37,886 bases of DNA from Gammaproteobacteria bacterium. GTDB lineage: Bacteria > Pseudomonadota > Gammaproteobacteria > Steroidobacterales > Steroidobacteraceae. A model generated the notes under the pieces. That model did not search any database and was not told the DNA's origin. It was given only the letters and a program-made list of their open reading frames with translations. Where the stretch lies: positions 1 through 37,886 of the forward strand of contig VGUH01000025.1 of the NCBI GenBank assembly GCA_016874295.1, in the 5' to 3' direction. Shown here piece after piece: positions 29,845-37,639 of the stretch. Position numbers and translations under genes: made by a program. How positions within the stretch are numbered: the stretch's first letter is position 1; each line of letters starts with the position of its first letter.

Positions 29845-31785
29845 TCAGTGCGGCTTCTGGCCCTTGTCCTTGATTTCCTCGAACTCGGCGTCCAGGACGT
29901 CGTCCTTGGCGGCGTCTGCGCCCGGCTTCGCCTGGTCGTCTGCTGCCGCGCCCGCCCCGCCCGCGCCTTGTGCCTGATAGGCGCGCTGCACGACGGGTGC
30001 ACTTGCCTTCGCGAGTGCTTCGGCCTTGTGCTCGATGGCCGACTGGTCGTCGCCCTTGAGCACGCCGCGCAGGTCGGAGATCGCAGCCTCGATCGCCACC
30101 CGCTCCTCGCCAGTCACCTTGTCGCCAAGGTCCTTCACGGCCTTTTCCGTGGCGTGCAGGAGCGCGTCGGCGCGATTGCGGGTCTCGGCGAGCTCGCGGA
30201 ACTTCTTGTCCTCGGCCGCGTGCGCCTCGGCGTCGCGGATCATCTGCTTGATCTCCTCCTCGGAGAGCCCGCTCGACGCCTTGATGACGATGCGCTGCTC
30301 CTTGCCGGTCGCCTTGTCCTTGGCCGACACGTTCAGGATACCGTTCGCGTCGATGTCGAAGGTCACTTCGATCTGCGGCATGCCGCGCGGGGCCGGCGGG
30401 ATGTCCGAGAGGTCGAACTTGCCGAGCGACTTGTTGTCGCTCGCGCGGTCGCGCTCACCCTGCAGCACGTGGATCGTCACGCCGCTCTGGTTGTCCTCGG
30501 CGGTCGAGAACACCTGGGTCGCCTTGGTCGGGATCGTGGTGTTCTTCTCGATCAGGCGCGTCAAGACTCCGCCCAGCGTCTCGATGCCGAGCGACAGCGG
30601 CGTGACGTCGAGCAGCAGCACGTCCTTGACGTCACCGGCCAGCACGCCGCCCTGGATCGCGGCGCCGACCGCGACCGCCTCATCCGGGTTCACGTCCTTG
30701 CGCGGCTCCTTGCCGAACAGGTCCTTGACCGCTTTCTGCACCAACGGCATGCGCGTCTGCCCGCCGACCAGGATCACCTCGTCGATGTCGCCGATCGCAA
30801 GACCGGCATCCTTGAGCGCGATGCGGCACGGCTCGACGGTGCGCCGCACCAGGTCCTCGACCAGCGACTCGAGCTTGGCGCGCGTGAGCTTCAGCGTCAG
30901 GTGCTTGGGTCCCGAGGCGTCGGCCGTGATGTACGGCAGGTTGATCTCGGTCTGCTGCCCCGAGGACAGCTCGATCTTGGCCTTTTCGGCGGCTTCCTTC
31001 AGGCGCTGCACCGCGAGAGGGTCCTTGCGCACGTCGACCCCGCTCTCTTTCTGGAATTCGGACGCGACGTGATCGATGACACGGCGGTCGAAGTCCTCGC
31101 CGCCGAGGAACGTGTCGCCATTCGTGGACATCACCTCGAACTGGCGCTCGCCATCGACGTCCGCGATCTCGATGATCGAGATGTCGAACGTGCCGCCGCC
31201 GAGGTCGTACACCGCGATCTTGCGGTCCTTGCCCTTCTTGTCCATGCCGTAGGCGAGCGCCGCCGCGGTCGGCTCGTTGATGATGCGGCGCACGTTCAGG
31301 CCGGCGATGCGGCCGGCGTCCTTGGTCGCCTGGCGCTGGGCATCGTTGAAGTAGGCCGGGACCGTGATCACGGCGTCCGTGACCGTCTCGCCGAGGTAAT
31401 CCTCGGCGGTCTTCTTCATCTTCCCGAGGACGCGCGCGGAGATCTCCTGCGGCGCCATCTTCTTGCCCTGCGACTCGAGCCAGGCGTCGCCGTTCTCGGC
31501 GGACACGATCCGGTAGGTCTCGAGCGGGATGTCCTTCTGCACCACGGCATCGTCGTAACGCCGGCCGATCAGGCGCTTGACCGCGTGGAAGGTGTTCTGC
31601 GGGTTGGTGACCGCCTGCCGCTTGGCGGGCTGGCCGACCTGGACTTCACCGTCCCTGGTGAAGGCCACGACCGACGGGGTCGTCCGGTCGCCCTCGCTGT
31701 TCTCGAGGACCTTGGGCGTCGCGCCCTCCATCACTGCGACACAGGAGTTCGTCGTTCCGAGATCAATACCGATGATCTTGACCAT
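29845..31785 (-). CDS. dnaK: Chaperone protein DnaK (Hsp70)
   Basis: ATP-dependent Hsp70 chaperone. 646 residues (E. coli 638). Nucleotide-binding domain: [17 protein letters not shown] at the N terminus, [20 protein letters not shown], and the phosphate-2 region [17 protein letters not shown]. The interdomain linker is [20 protein letters not shown] (LLLDV). The substrate-binding beta domain and lid follow. The C terminus ends in the acidic tail [19 protein letters not shown], close to the EEVKD-type end but with five extra residues. It is preceded by a sigma-32-type promoter. Confidence 0.98.
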   Translation of the reverse strand: MVKIIGIDLGTTNSCVAVMEGATPKVLENSEGDRTTPSVVAFTRDGEVQVGQPAKRQAVTNPQNTFHAVKRLIGRRYDDAVVQKDIPLETYRIVSAENGDAWLESQGKKMAPQEISARVLGKMKKTAEDYLGETVTDAVITVPAYFNDAQRQATKDAGRIAGLNVRRIINEPTAAALAYGMDKKGKDRKIAVYDLGGGTFDISIIEIADVDGERQFEVMSTNGDTFLGGEDFDRRVIDHVASEFQKESGVDVRKDPLAVQRLKEAAEKAKIELSSGQQTEINLPYITADASGPKHLTLKLTRAKLESLVEDLVRRTVEPCRIALKDAGLAIGDIDEVILVGGQTRMPLVQKAVKDLFGKEPRKDVNPDEAVAVGAAIQGGVLAGDVKDVLLLDVTPLSLGIETLGGVLTRLIEKNTTIPTKATQVFSTAEDNQSGVTIHVLQGERDRASDNKSLGKFDLSDIPPAPRGMPQIEVTFDIDANGILNVSAKDKATGKEQRIVIKASSGLSEEEIKQMIRDAEAHAAEDKKFRELAETRNRADALLHATEKAVKDLGDKVTGEERVAIEAAISDLRGVLKGDDQSAIEHKAEALAKASAPVVQRAYQAQGAGGAGAAADDQAKPGADAAKDDVLDAEFEEIKDKGQKPH

Positions 31786-31821
31786 TACGGTAGGTTCCGG
31801 TGAGGTTGGACTGATCCGTTT

Positions 31822-31848
31822 GTGGGGTCTCAGGGGAAGGCTTTCAAC
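31822..31848 (-). promoter_or_regulatory. dnaK: Sigma-32-type heat-shock promoter of dnaK
   Basis: Minus-strand GTTGAAA (31842-31848) and CCCCAC followed by AAA (31822-31827) are spaced 14 bp. This compares with the enterobacterial consensus CTTGAAA-N11-16-CCCCATnT. The -35 box overlaps the grpE stop codon. The start point would fall about 30 nt before the dnaK ATG. Six of seven and five of six consensus bases match. Confidence 0.7.
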
Positions 31849-32389
31849 CGCCGGGACCGGCTTCCGGCCCGGGCGCCGCGACGATCACGCGGGCCGGGCG
31901 CAGCAGGCGGCCGTTCAGCATCCAGCCCTTCTGGACGACCTGCAGCACGGAATGTGCCAGGGCACCGGGGGCCGGCTGCATGGCCATCGCCTCATGCTGT
32001 GCAGGGTCGAAGGCCTGTCCGGCCGGGTCGATGCACACGAGACCTGCCTGTTCGAAGGCACGCAGCAGCAGGCGCAGGGTCGCGCCCTGGCCCTCGGCGA
32101 GGGTCGCCACGTCCGCGCCGGCAGCGGACTGCACGGCAAGGTCAAGGGTGTCGACAACCGGCAGCAAGCTGCCCGCGAATTTTTCGATGCCGTACTGCCG
32201 GGAAGCGTCGATCTCGCGCACCGCCCGCTTGCGGACGTTCTCGAGTTCGGCGATGGCCCTGAGGTAGTCAGAGCGGTACTGCCCGGCCTTCGCCTCGGCC
32301 TCAGCCAGTTGGGCTTCCAGGGTCGGGGGCTGCGGGGGGCTGCCGTTCTCCGCAGCTTCGGCCGGTTGATCGCCTTCCATGACCTTCAT
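31844..32389 (-). CDS. grpE: Nucleotide exchange factor GrpE
   Basis: Releases ADP from DnaK and acts as a thermosensor. 181 residues. An acidic, Pro-rich N terminus is followed by a long coiled-coil helix ([20 protein letters not shown]) with [18 protein letters not shown]. The beta domain signature [11 protein letters not shown]…[21 protein letters not shown] is intact. Start ATG 32389 or, three codons later, ATG 32380; no clear ribosome site separates them, and the predicted transcript start just upstream slightly favours 32380. Confidence 0.95.
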   Translation of the reverse strand: MKVMEGDQPAEAAENGSPPQPPTLEAQLAEAEAKAGQYRSDYLRAIAELENVRKRAVREIDASRQYGIEKFAGSLLPVVDTLDLAVQSAAGADVATLAEGQGATLRLLLRAFEQAGLVCIDPAGQAFDPAQHEAMAMQPAPGALAHSVLQVVQKGWMLNGRLLRPARVIVAAPGPEAGPGG

Positions 32390-32400
32390 GCGCGCCGGGT

Positions 32401-32426
32401 GTGGGGCTCAGTCGCGCGAATTCAAG
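32401..32426 (-). promoter_or_regulatory. grpE: Sigma-32-type heat-shock promoter of grpE
   Basis: Minus-strand CTTGAAT (32420-32426) and CCCCAC (32401-32406) are separated by 13 bp: six of seven and five of six heat-shock consensus matches. The elements straddle the hrcA stop codon. The predicted start lies only 6-15 nt before the two candidate grpE ATGs. Confidence 0.68.
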
Positions 32427-33475
32427 GTGGCCCCCAGCAGCCGGGCGGCGATATCCACGACCGGGATGACGCGCTCGTAGGCCATCCGGGTGGGTCCGAT
32501 GACGCCGAGGACACCGACCACGCGGTTGTCATGCGTATACGGCGCGACCACCACGCTGCAGTCGTCGAGGATCCGGTAGCCCGACTCGTGCCCGATGAAG
32601 ATCTGCACGCCTTCGGCATGCAGGCTCTGGTCCAGCAGGTGGAGGATGTCGCGCTTCTCGTTGAACGCCTCGAACAGGCGCCGCAGGCGCTCCACGTTGG
32701 ACAATTCCGCGAAGCCCATGAGGTTGGTCTCCCCGGCCACCACCATGTCCGCATCCCGCTCGACCGGCTGGTCGGCGAAGGCACGCTGCGCGAGCGTGAT
32801 CGCGTCCACCATCATGCGATTCATCTGCTCGCGGGTTTCCTGCAGCTGGGCGACGAGCCGCGCCCGCACGCCGGCGAGTTCGTGGCCGCCCAGGAGCTCG
32901 TTCAGGTAGGCCGCTGCGCGGCGCAGCTCTTCGGCCGCGAAGTGCCGATCGAGCTGCACGACACGGTTCTGTACATCACGGCCGTTGACCACCAGGATGG
33001 TCAGCACGCGGTTGCCGGAAAGCCCTACGAACTCGATCTGCGATAGCGCGGCGTGCGTCTCGCGCGGGACGGTCACGACGCCCGCGAGATGGGTGAGGCT
33101 CGAGACCGCCTGCGAGGCCGCCGCGACCAGCGCCATCGGGTCCGCAGAGCGCTGCTCGAGGTGGCGCTTCAATTCCGCCAGCTCGGACTGCTCCGGAGGC
33201 TGGTAGCGCAGCAGCGCATCCACGAAGTACCGGTAGCCCTTGTCCGTCGGCACGCGACCCGCTGACGTGTGCGGCGAGCTCACGAATCCGTGATCCTCGA
33301 GGTCCGCCATGACGTTGCGGATCGTCGCGGGAGACAGGCTGAGGCCGGACTCCCGCGTCAGCGTGCGCGACCCGACGGGCTGGCCGTCGCGGATATAGCA
33401 CTCCACCAGCGTGCGCAGGAGCTGCTGCGCCCGGTCATTCGGCCCGCTGTCGGCTGGACGTGTCGTGTCCGGCAT
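32408..33475 (-). CDS. hrcA: Heat-inducible transcription repressor HrcA
   Basis: DNA-binding repressor of CIRCE operators, kept active by GroEL in known systems. 355 residues from ATG 33475. A winged-helix N-terminal domain (LLRTLVECYIRDGQPVGSRT, LSPATIRNVMADLEDHGFV) carries the family motif SPHTSAGRVPTDKGYRYFVD. A GAF-like dimerisation core follows, ending GPTRMAYERVIPVVDIAARLL. The open frame to 33526 adds residues over the promoter and is not coding. It is the first gene of hrcA-grpE-dnaK-dnaJ, itself behind a CIRCE-like operator. Confidence 0.96.
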   Translation of the reverse strand: MPDTTRPADSGPNDRAQQLLRTLVECYIRDGQPVGSRTLTRESGLSLSPATIRNVMADLEDHGFVSSPHTSAGRVPTDKGYRYFVDALLRYQPPEQSELAELKRHLEQRSADPMALVAAASQAVSSLTHLAGVVTVPRETHAALSQIEFVGLSGNRVLTILVVNGRDVQNRVVQLDRHFAAEELRRAAAYLNELLGGHELAGVRARLVAQLQETREQMNRMMVDAITLAQRAFADQPVERDADMVVAGETNLMGFAELSNVERLRRLFEAFNEKRDILHLLDQSLHAEGVQIFIGHESGYRILDDCSVVVAPYTHDNRVVGVLGVIGPTRMAYERVIPVVDIAARLLGATLNSRD

Positions 33476-33525
33476 AAGTCCCTGTTGCAAAAGGGAAATG
33501 GCAATTGCCTGCGCCGCAGGGGCCA

Positions 33526-33554
33526 AACTAGCAATCGCACTCGCCGAGTGTCAA
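33526..33554 (-). promoter_or_regulatory. hrcA: CIRCE-like operator over the hrcA promoter
   Basis: CTAGCAATC-N9-GAGTGTCAA at 33528-33554 matches the CIRCE consensus TTAGCACTC-N9-GAGTGCTAA at 7/9 in each half with the exact 9-bp spacing. On the minus strand the same bases form a perfect -35 TTGACA (33549-33554), with CTAGTT at 17 bp (33526-33531) or TAGTTT at 18 bp as -10. HrcA bound here would cover the promoter, implying autorepression. The start would be near 33518, 43 nt before hrcA. Confidence 0.66.
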
Positions 33555-33606
33555 CCGGGAATGTGGCCCACCGGGGACACGCATGATAAAAAGCCGGGGA
33601 AGTCGA

Positions 33607-34506
33607 ATGAACAAATCCTTCTCCCGCATTGCCCTGGTCGGCAAGGTCGAAGACGCACGGGTCGCCGATTCCCTCGCGCTGCTGGCCGCGCACCTGCTGG
33701 CGCGCGGCCTCGCGGTGGCGATCAGCCGCGACATGGACCTGGCAGGCCTTCCTCAGGGTCTCGACCGCCGGCCGGTACGCGAACTCGGGCAGGACGCGGA
33801 TCTCATCGTCGCCATCGGCGGCGACGGCACGATGCTGTTCGCAGCGCAGCTTGCGCTCGCGCGCAATGTCCCGCTGCTCGGCGTCAACCGCGGCCGGCTC
33901 GGGTTCCTGACCGACGTGCTGCCCGACGAAATGATCGCGAGCGTCGACGCGGTGCTCGAGGGCCGCTACGAGACCGACCGGCGCGACTTGCTCGCGGCCA
34001 CGCTCGCACAGGCCGACGCCACCTCGGTCACCGGCCGTGGGCTCAACGACGTCGTCGCACAGCGGCAGGAATCCGGGCGCATGGTGGAGCTCGAAGTCCG
34101 GATCGACGGAAGCTTCGTCAACACGCACGGCGGCGACGGCCTCGTGGTCGCAAGCTCGACAGGGTCGACCGCATACGCGCTGTCCTGCGGCGGACCGATC
34201 ATCCATCCCGCGCTGGGTGCGGTCGTGATCGCGCCCATCTCGCCGCACACGCTCTCGGACCGGCCGATCGTCGTGCAGCGCGAGTGCCGCATCGAGATCC
34301 GGCTGGTCGCGCGCTCGGGCGCGCGCGCCCAGGTGACCTGCGACGGCGTGCGGCTCGGCGATCTCGAGGCGGGCGCACGACTGGAAATCGGCCCGGCCGC
34401 CGAGCGCATCACGCTCCTGCACCCGAAGGGCCATGACTACTTCCGGCTGTTGCGCTCGAAGCTTCACTGGGGCCGCAGCGGGCGCACCGACAGCGAGGAG
34501 TACTGA
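33607..34506 (+). CDS. nadK: NAD kinase
   Basis: Phosphorylates NAD to NADP using ATP or polyphosphate. 299 residues from ATG 33607, preferred over ATG 33583 because GGGGA lies six nt upstream. Signature loop VAIGGDGTMLFAA (catalytic Asp), then VPLLGVNRGRLGFLTD, a GRGLNDVVAQR segment in place of the usual ALNE-V, and STGSTAYALSCGGPIIHP near the NAD site. DRPIVV is typical. It is divergent from hrcA (131 bp between starts) and couples to recN two nt downstream. Confidence 0.96.
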   Translation: MNKSFSRIALVGKVEDARVADSLALLAAHLLARGLAVAISRDMDLAGLPQGLDRRPVRELGQDADLIVAIGGDGTMLFAAQLALARNVPLLGVNRGRLGFLTDVLPDEMIASVDAVLEGRYETDRRDLLAATLAQADATSVTGRGLNDVVAQRQESGRMVELEVRIDGSFVNTHGGDGLVVASSTGSTAYALSCGGPIIHPALGAVVIAPISPHTLSDRPIVVQRECRIEIRLVARSGARAQVTCDGVRLGDLEAGARLEIGPAAERITLLHPKGHDYFRLLRSKLHWGRSGRTDSEEY

Positions 34507-34508
34507 GC

Positions 34509-36188
34509 GTGCTCGCGCACCCGCAGATCCGCGACCTCGCGGTGATCGATTCGGCCGAACTCGAATTCGCCGACGGGCTCACCACCCACACCGGCGAGAC
34601 GGGAGCCGGCAAGTCGATCATCGTCGACGCGCTTATGCTCGCGCTCGGCGGGCGGGCGAGCGCGGAGGTGCTGCGCCACGGCGCCGAGCGTGCCGAGGTC
34701 ACGGCCACTTTCGAGACGGGCGCAGACCCGGCCCTGCGCCGCTGGCTCGAGGACCAGGCGATGGAGGCCGAGGGCGGCGAACTCGTGCTGCGGCGGGTGA
34801 TCGGCCGTGACGGGCGCTCGCGCCAGTACGTAAATGGCCAGGCACTGCCGGCACAAAGCGTGCGCGCGCTCGGCGAGCTCCTGGTCGACATTCATGGCCA
34901 GCAGGAATTCCAGTCACTGGTCGGGCGCGAGGCCCAGCGCGAGATCGTCGACAACCACCTCACGGACGCCGGCCTGCCGGCGAACGTCGCAAGGCTCGCC
35001 GGCGAATGGCGTCGCTGCGCCGGCGAGCGTGACGCCCTCGCGAGCGAGGCCCACGACCGCGCCGCGCGGCTTGAACTGCTGCGCTATCAGGTGGGTGAAC
35101 TCGAGGCGCTCGGCCTTGCCATGGGTGAGGCGGAGGCACTCATGGACGAGCGCAACCGCCTTGCCAACCGGGGCCGGCTCGCGGAGTCGGCGCGAGGCGC
35201 GCTCGCGCTCCTCTACGAGGGCGACGGGGTCGACGCGCACGCCCTTGCCGCGCGCGCTGCCGGCCTGCTGCGACAGGCTGCAAGTCTCGACGACCGACTC
35301 GCACCGGCACTGCGGCTCGCCGAGGAGTCGCTGATCGCGCTGCGCGAAGCCGGCAGCGGGCTCGGTGCCTATCTCGAAAGACTCGACGCGGACCCCGCGC
35401 GGCAGGACGAGGTCGAGCGGCGCGTCGCCGCCATCGAGGACCTGGCGCGCAAACACCGCGTTGCAGCTGCCGGCCTGCCCGCCAGGCTCGCGGAGCTGCG
35501 CGGCCAACTCGCGAAGCTCGAACAGTCCGAGGTGACGCTGGGCGATCTCGATGCGCGACTCGCAGACTTGCGCGGGCGCTACGACGCGGCTGCCTCGGGG
35601 CTGACCGACGCGCGGCAGGCAGCGGCCCGCAAGCTCGGCGCCGCGGTCACGGCCCTGATGCGCCAGCTCGGCATGCCCGGCGGCCGCTTCGAGGTCGCCG
35701 TCGAGTCCAATGCCCGCGCCCTGCCGCAGGCGACGGGTGCCGACCGGGTCGAGTTCCTGATGAGCGCGAATCCCGGCGAGCCTCCGAAGCCGGTCGCGCG
35801 GGTCGCCTCCGGGGGCGAACTGTCGCGCATCAGCCTCGCCGTGCAGGTGGCGGCCGCCCGCCGCCGCGCGCGCGCCTGCCTGGTGTTCGACGAAGTGGAT
35901 GCCGGCATCGGCGGCGGAGTCGCCGAAATCGTCGGCCGCAAGCTCCGCGAGCTCGGCGCACGCGGCCAGATCCTGTGCGTGACACACCTGGCGCAGGTCG
36001 CGAGCCAGGCCCACCACCAGCACCGGGTCGCGAAGCTCACCGACGGGCGCAGCAGCCGCACGTCGGTACGCACCCTCGGCGACGACGAGCGGGTGGAAGA
36101 ACTCGCGCGGATGCTGGGTGGCGTGGCGATCACGCGCAAGGCGCGCGAGCACGCGCGCGAGATGCTAAAAACCGCGGGATCGATCTGA
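34509..36188 (+). CDS. recN: DNA repair protein RecN
   Basis: SMC-like ATPase acting early in double-strand-break repair. 559 residues (E. coli 553). Head domain Walker A THTGETGAGKSIIVDALMLA near residue 30; long coiled-coil middle (about 155-385, rich in Leu/Glu/Arg heptads); ABC signature VASGGELSRISLAVQ; Walker B ACLVFDEVDAGIGG; H-loop VTHLAQVASQAHHQHRV. The start is GTG 34509 with GAGGAG upstream inside the nadK end. The last base before the repeat element (T36186) and the first two bases of the element (GA) make up its TGA stop. Confidence 0.97.
   Translation: MLAHPQIRDLAVIDSAELEFADGLTTHTGETGAGKSIIVDALMLALGGRASAEVLRHGAERAEVTATFETGADPALRRWLEDQAMEAEGGELVLRRVIGRDGRSRQYVNGQALPAQSVRALGELLVDIHGQQEFQSLVGREAQREIVDNHLTDAGLPANVARLAGEWRRCAGERDALASEAHDRAARLELLRYQVGELEALGLAMGEAEALMDERNRLANRGRLAESARGALALLYEGDGVDAHALAARAAGLLRQAASLDDRLAPALRLAEESLIALREAGSGLGAYLERLDADPARQDEVERRVAAIEDLARKHRVAAAGLPARLAELRGQLAKLEQSEVTLGDLDARLADLRGRYDAAASGLTDARQAAARKLGAAVTALMRQLGMPGGRFEVAVESNARALPQATGADRVEFLMSANPGEPPKPVARVASGGELSRISLAVQVAAARRRARACLVFDEVDAGIGGGVAEIVGRKLRELGARGQILCVTHLAQVASQAHHQHRVAKLTDGRSSRTSVRTLGDDERVEELARMLGGVAITRKAREHAREMLKTAGSI
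36182..36186 (+). repeat. Left 5-bp direct repeat (GATCT) flanking the element
   Basis: GATCT directly before the left end GAAGGGG; the same five bases recur at 36495-36499 directly after the right end. This is consistent with a target-site duplication. Five bases can match by chance, but the exact flush position on both sides argues for duplication. Confidence 0.6.
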
Positions 36189-36189
36189 A

Positions 36190-36243
36190 GGGGACGCACC
36201 CCTTCATCATTCGCAGACCTGCCGCGCAGGAAGGCCGGGCGGG
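36190..36243 (+). repeat. Interspersed REP/MITE-like repeat, copy B
   Basis: A 54-bp copy of the repeat at 27608-27660, with one inserted T and about five substitutions. Two of the substitutions sit opposite each other in the hairpin CCTGC-CGC-GCAGG and preserve pairing relative to copy A. It forms the left part of the 308-bp element. Confidence 0.82.
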
Positions 36244-36302
36244 GTCCCGGACTCGCTCCTGGCGGCGACCGCAAGTCGCTCGTCCGGGACCCCGCCCGGC
36301 CT
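36232..36302. repeat. Perfect 21-bp inverted repeat inside the element
   Basis: Arms 36232-36252 and 36282-36302 (AGGCCGGGCGGGGTCCCGGA plus C, and its exact complement) enclose a 29-nt loop. It begins within copy B, so the same module order (end motif, small hairpin, GGCCGGGCGGG, large inverted repeat) is seen here and at 27608-27753. Confidence 0.88.
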
Positions 36303-36497
36303 GCGTGCGTGGCACGCCAGCGCCTAATTCGGCGCGCCTCCCCAGCGATAGCGGCGCCTGTCCGGCGCGCACGAGCCGTTGCGGGACCGCCGAGCGAGCG
36401 AATGCGGTCGCCGCCCTGAGCGAGCGAGGCGAGTCCCGCCGGCTCGTGTGCGCCCGCTAGGCGCTTCTCTCGCTGAAGGGGCGCGTCCCTTTCGGAT

Positions 36498-36929
36498 CTA
36501 GCTGCGCTTGCGGCGGTGCGGGCAGTTCTCGCGCCGGCAGCGGCCGTACAGGATCAGGTTGTGCTCCTCGATCGAGAAGCCGAGGCGCGTCGCGACGTCG
36601 GTCTGCCGGCGTTCGATGCCGCAGTCGAGGAACTCCTCCACCCGGCCGCAATCCATGCAGATGATGTGATCGTGGTGCTCGCCCTCGTTCAACTCGAAGA
36701 CGGCCGTGCCACCCTCGAAATGATGGCGCTTGACGAGCTGCGCGGCCTCGAATTGCGTGAGCACGCGATAGACCGTCGCGAGCCCGATGTCCTCGCTCTG
36801 CTCGATCAGCGCGCGGTAGATGTCCTCGGCCGACAGGTGACGGCCGTGGCTGCCGGCCAGGATCTCGAGGATCCGAACGCGCGGGAGCGTGACCTTGAGC
36901 CCCGCCTTGCGAAGGTCGTTCGTCTCCAC
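36498..36929 (-). CDS. fur: Ferric uptake regulator Fur
   Basis: Iron-responsive repressor, a dimeric winged-helix protein. 143 residues. DNA-binding domain: LKVTLPRVRILEILAGSHGR, then HLSAEDIYRALIEQSEDIGL, TVYRVLTQFEAAQLVKRHHF. Regulatory metal ligands in EGEHHDHIICMDCGRVEEF, with a second Cys pair CRRENCPHRRKRS at the C terminus. The start is GTG 36929 with GGGAG six nt upstream. Divergent from bamE (71 bp); convergent with recN across the repeat element, whose right flank GATCT overlaps the fur stop. Confidence 0.96.
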   Translation of the reverse strand: METNDLRKAGLKVTLPRVRILEILAGSHGRHLSAEDIYRALIEQSEDIGLATVYRVLTQFEAAQLVKRHHFEGGTAVFELNEGEHHDHIICMDCGRVEEFLDCGIERRQTDVATRLGFSIEEHNLILYGRCRRENCPHRRKRS

Positions 36930-36963
36930 CCTGCACTCCCGCCCTGCGGCGCGGCGATTCCGC

Positions 36964-36969
36964 TATGAT
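36964..36969 (+). promoter_or_regulatory. bamE: Probable -10 box of bamE
   Basis: TATGAT (5/6) in the 71-bp fur-bamE divergent gap, about 31 nt before the bamE ATG. A minus-strand GATAAT (complement of 36978-36983) could serve fur. Neither has a clear -35 at 17 bp. Overlap of the two suggests shared control. Confidence 0.4.
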
Positions 36970-37000
36970 TCGGCCTCATTATCCCCTAGGATCTTTGCTG

Positions 37001-37339
37001 ATGCGACCTGCTTTCCACCTGGCCGCCGTTGCCGCCACGCTCTCCCTGACCGCTTGCGTCTACCGGATGGACATCCAGCAGGGCAACCTGCTCGACGCCG
37101 AACAGGTGGAACAGCTCGAGGTCGGCATGACGCGCAGCCAGGTGCGCTTCCTGCTCGGCACGCCGATGGTGATCGACGCCTTCGACGCCAACCGCTGGGA
37201 CTACATCTACAGCCTGCGCCACGGGCGAACGCGCGAGGTCACCAAGCGCCAGCTCGTCGTCTGGTTCGACGGCGACACGGTCACGCGCATCGAGGAGCCG
37301 ATCCCGGTGCCGCGCGCGCCGTCAGCCGTCACCGGCTGA
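37001..37339 (+). CDS. bamE: Outer membrane protein assembly factor BamE (SmpA/OmlA lipoprotein)
   Basis: Small lipoprotein of the BAM complex that inserts beta-barrel proteins into the outer membrane. 112 residues from ATG 37001; an upstream in-frame ATG (36965) would put charged residues before the signal. The signal peptide ends in lipobox LTAC (lipidated Cys about residue 19). The SmpA/OmlA core follows: QGNLLDAEQVEQLEVGMTRS, QVRFLLGTPMVIDAFDANRW and DYIYSLRHGRTREVTKRQLV. The fur-bamE divergent pair is typical of this lineage (omlA-fur). Confidence 0.95.
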   Translation: MRPAFHLAAVAATLSLTACVYRMDIQQGNLLDAEQVEQLEVGMTRSQVRFLLGTPMVIDAFDANRWDYIYSLRHGRTREVTKRQLVVWFDGDTVTRIEEPIPVPRAPSAVTG

Positions 37340-37639
37340 ACGCGCCCGCATCGAGCGCCCTGCACGGGCCAGCCTTCGCCGGCGTTCCTTCGGGTCCTCC
37401 GCCAGGGGCCTCAGCACCTCCACCCGGTCGCCGTCCGCGAGGACATGCTCGCGTCCGACCTCGCGCCCGAATATTCCGACCCGGCAGACCGCCGGATCCA
37501 GCGCAGCGTGCCGACCGAAGATCCCCGACCTTTGCACAGCGTCCCCGGCGGTGCAGCCCGCAGGCAGCTCGAGTGCGATGACAGTCTGCCGGTCCGCCTC
37601 GGCGCAGGCGACCTCGACCGCGATGCGCTCAGCGGCCAC
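37322..37639 (-). CDS. rnfH: RnfH family ubiquitin-like protein (RatB, UPF0125)
   Basis: Small beta-grasp protein of uncertain function, encoded next to ratA as in E. coli. 105 residues from GTG 37639, with AGG six nt upstream. Family features: IAVEVACAEADRQTVIALEL, AVQRSGI, VGIFGREVGREHVLADGDRV, EVLRPLAEDPKERRRRLAR. The GTG start lies within the end of ratA (overlap 11 nt). Its 3' end overlaps bamE by 18 nt tail-to-tail. The larger frame to 37831 is not coding beyond this start. Confidence 0.93.
   Translation of the reverse strand: MAAERIAVEVACAEADRQTVIALELPAGCTAGDAVQRSGIFGRHAALDPAVCRVGIFGREVGREHVLADGDRVEVLRPLAEDPKERRRRLARAGRSMRARSAGDG

Larger units (their letters stand above)
36187..36494. 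mobile_element. 308-bp MITE/BIME-like non-coding element between recN and fur
   Basis: The ends are inverted repeats: GAAGGGGACGCACCCCTTCA at 36187-36206, and on the other strand GAAAGGGACGCGCCCCTTCA at 36474-36493 (18/20). Inside are the copy-B repeat (36190-36243), a perfect 21-bp inverted repeat 36232-36252/36282-36302 with 29-nt loop, and an imperfect one, 36364-36387/36433-36454. No coding sequence is supported. The element fills the whole convergent recN-fur gap and probably acts as a bidirectional mRNA end. REP/RAYT- or MITE-type mobilisation is inference; no transposase is encoded in this window that could be matched to it. Confidence 0.75.

Noticed and set aside
36187-36494. Small gene or structured ncRNA in the recN-fur gap
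   Set aside because: Open frames here are shadows of the repeat and have no ribosome sites; the ends, duplication and second copy fit a mobile repeat better. An RNA role is not excluded but has no promoter support.
36964-36983. Fur box between fur and bamE
   Set aside because: TCATTATC matches one half of the consensus, but aligned over 19 bp only about half the positions agree and the half-site spacing is wrong.
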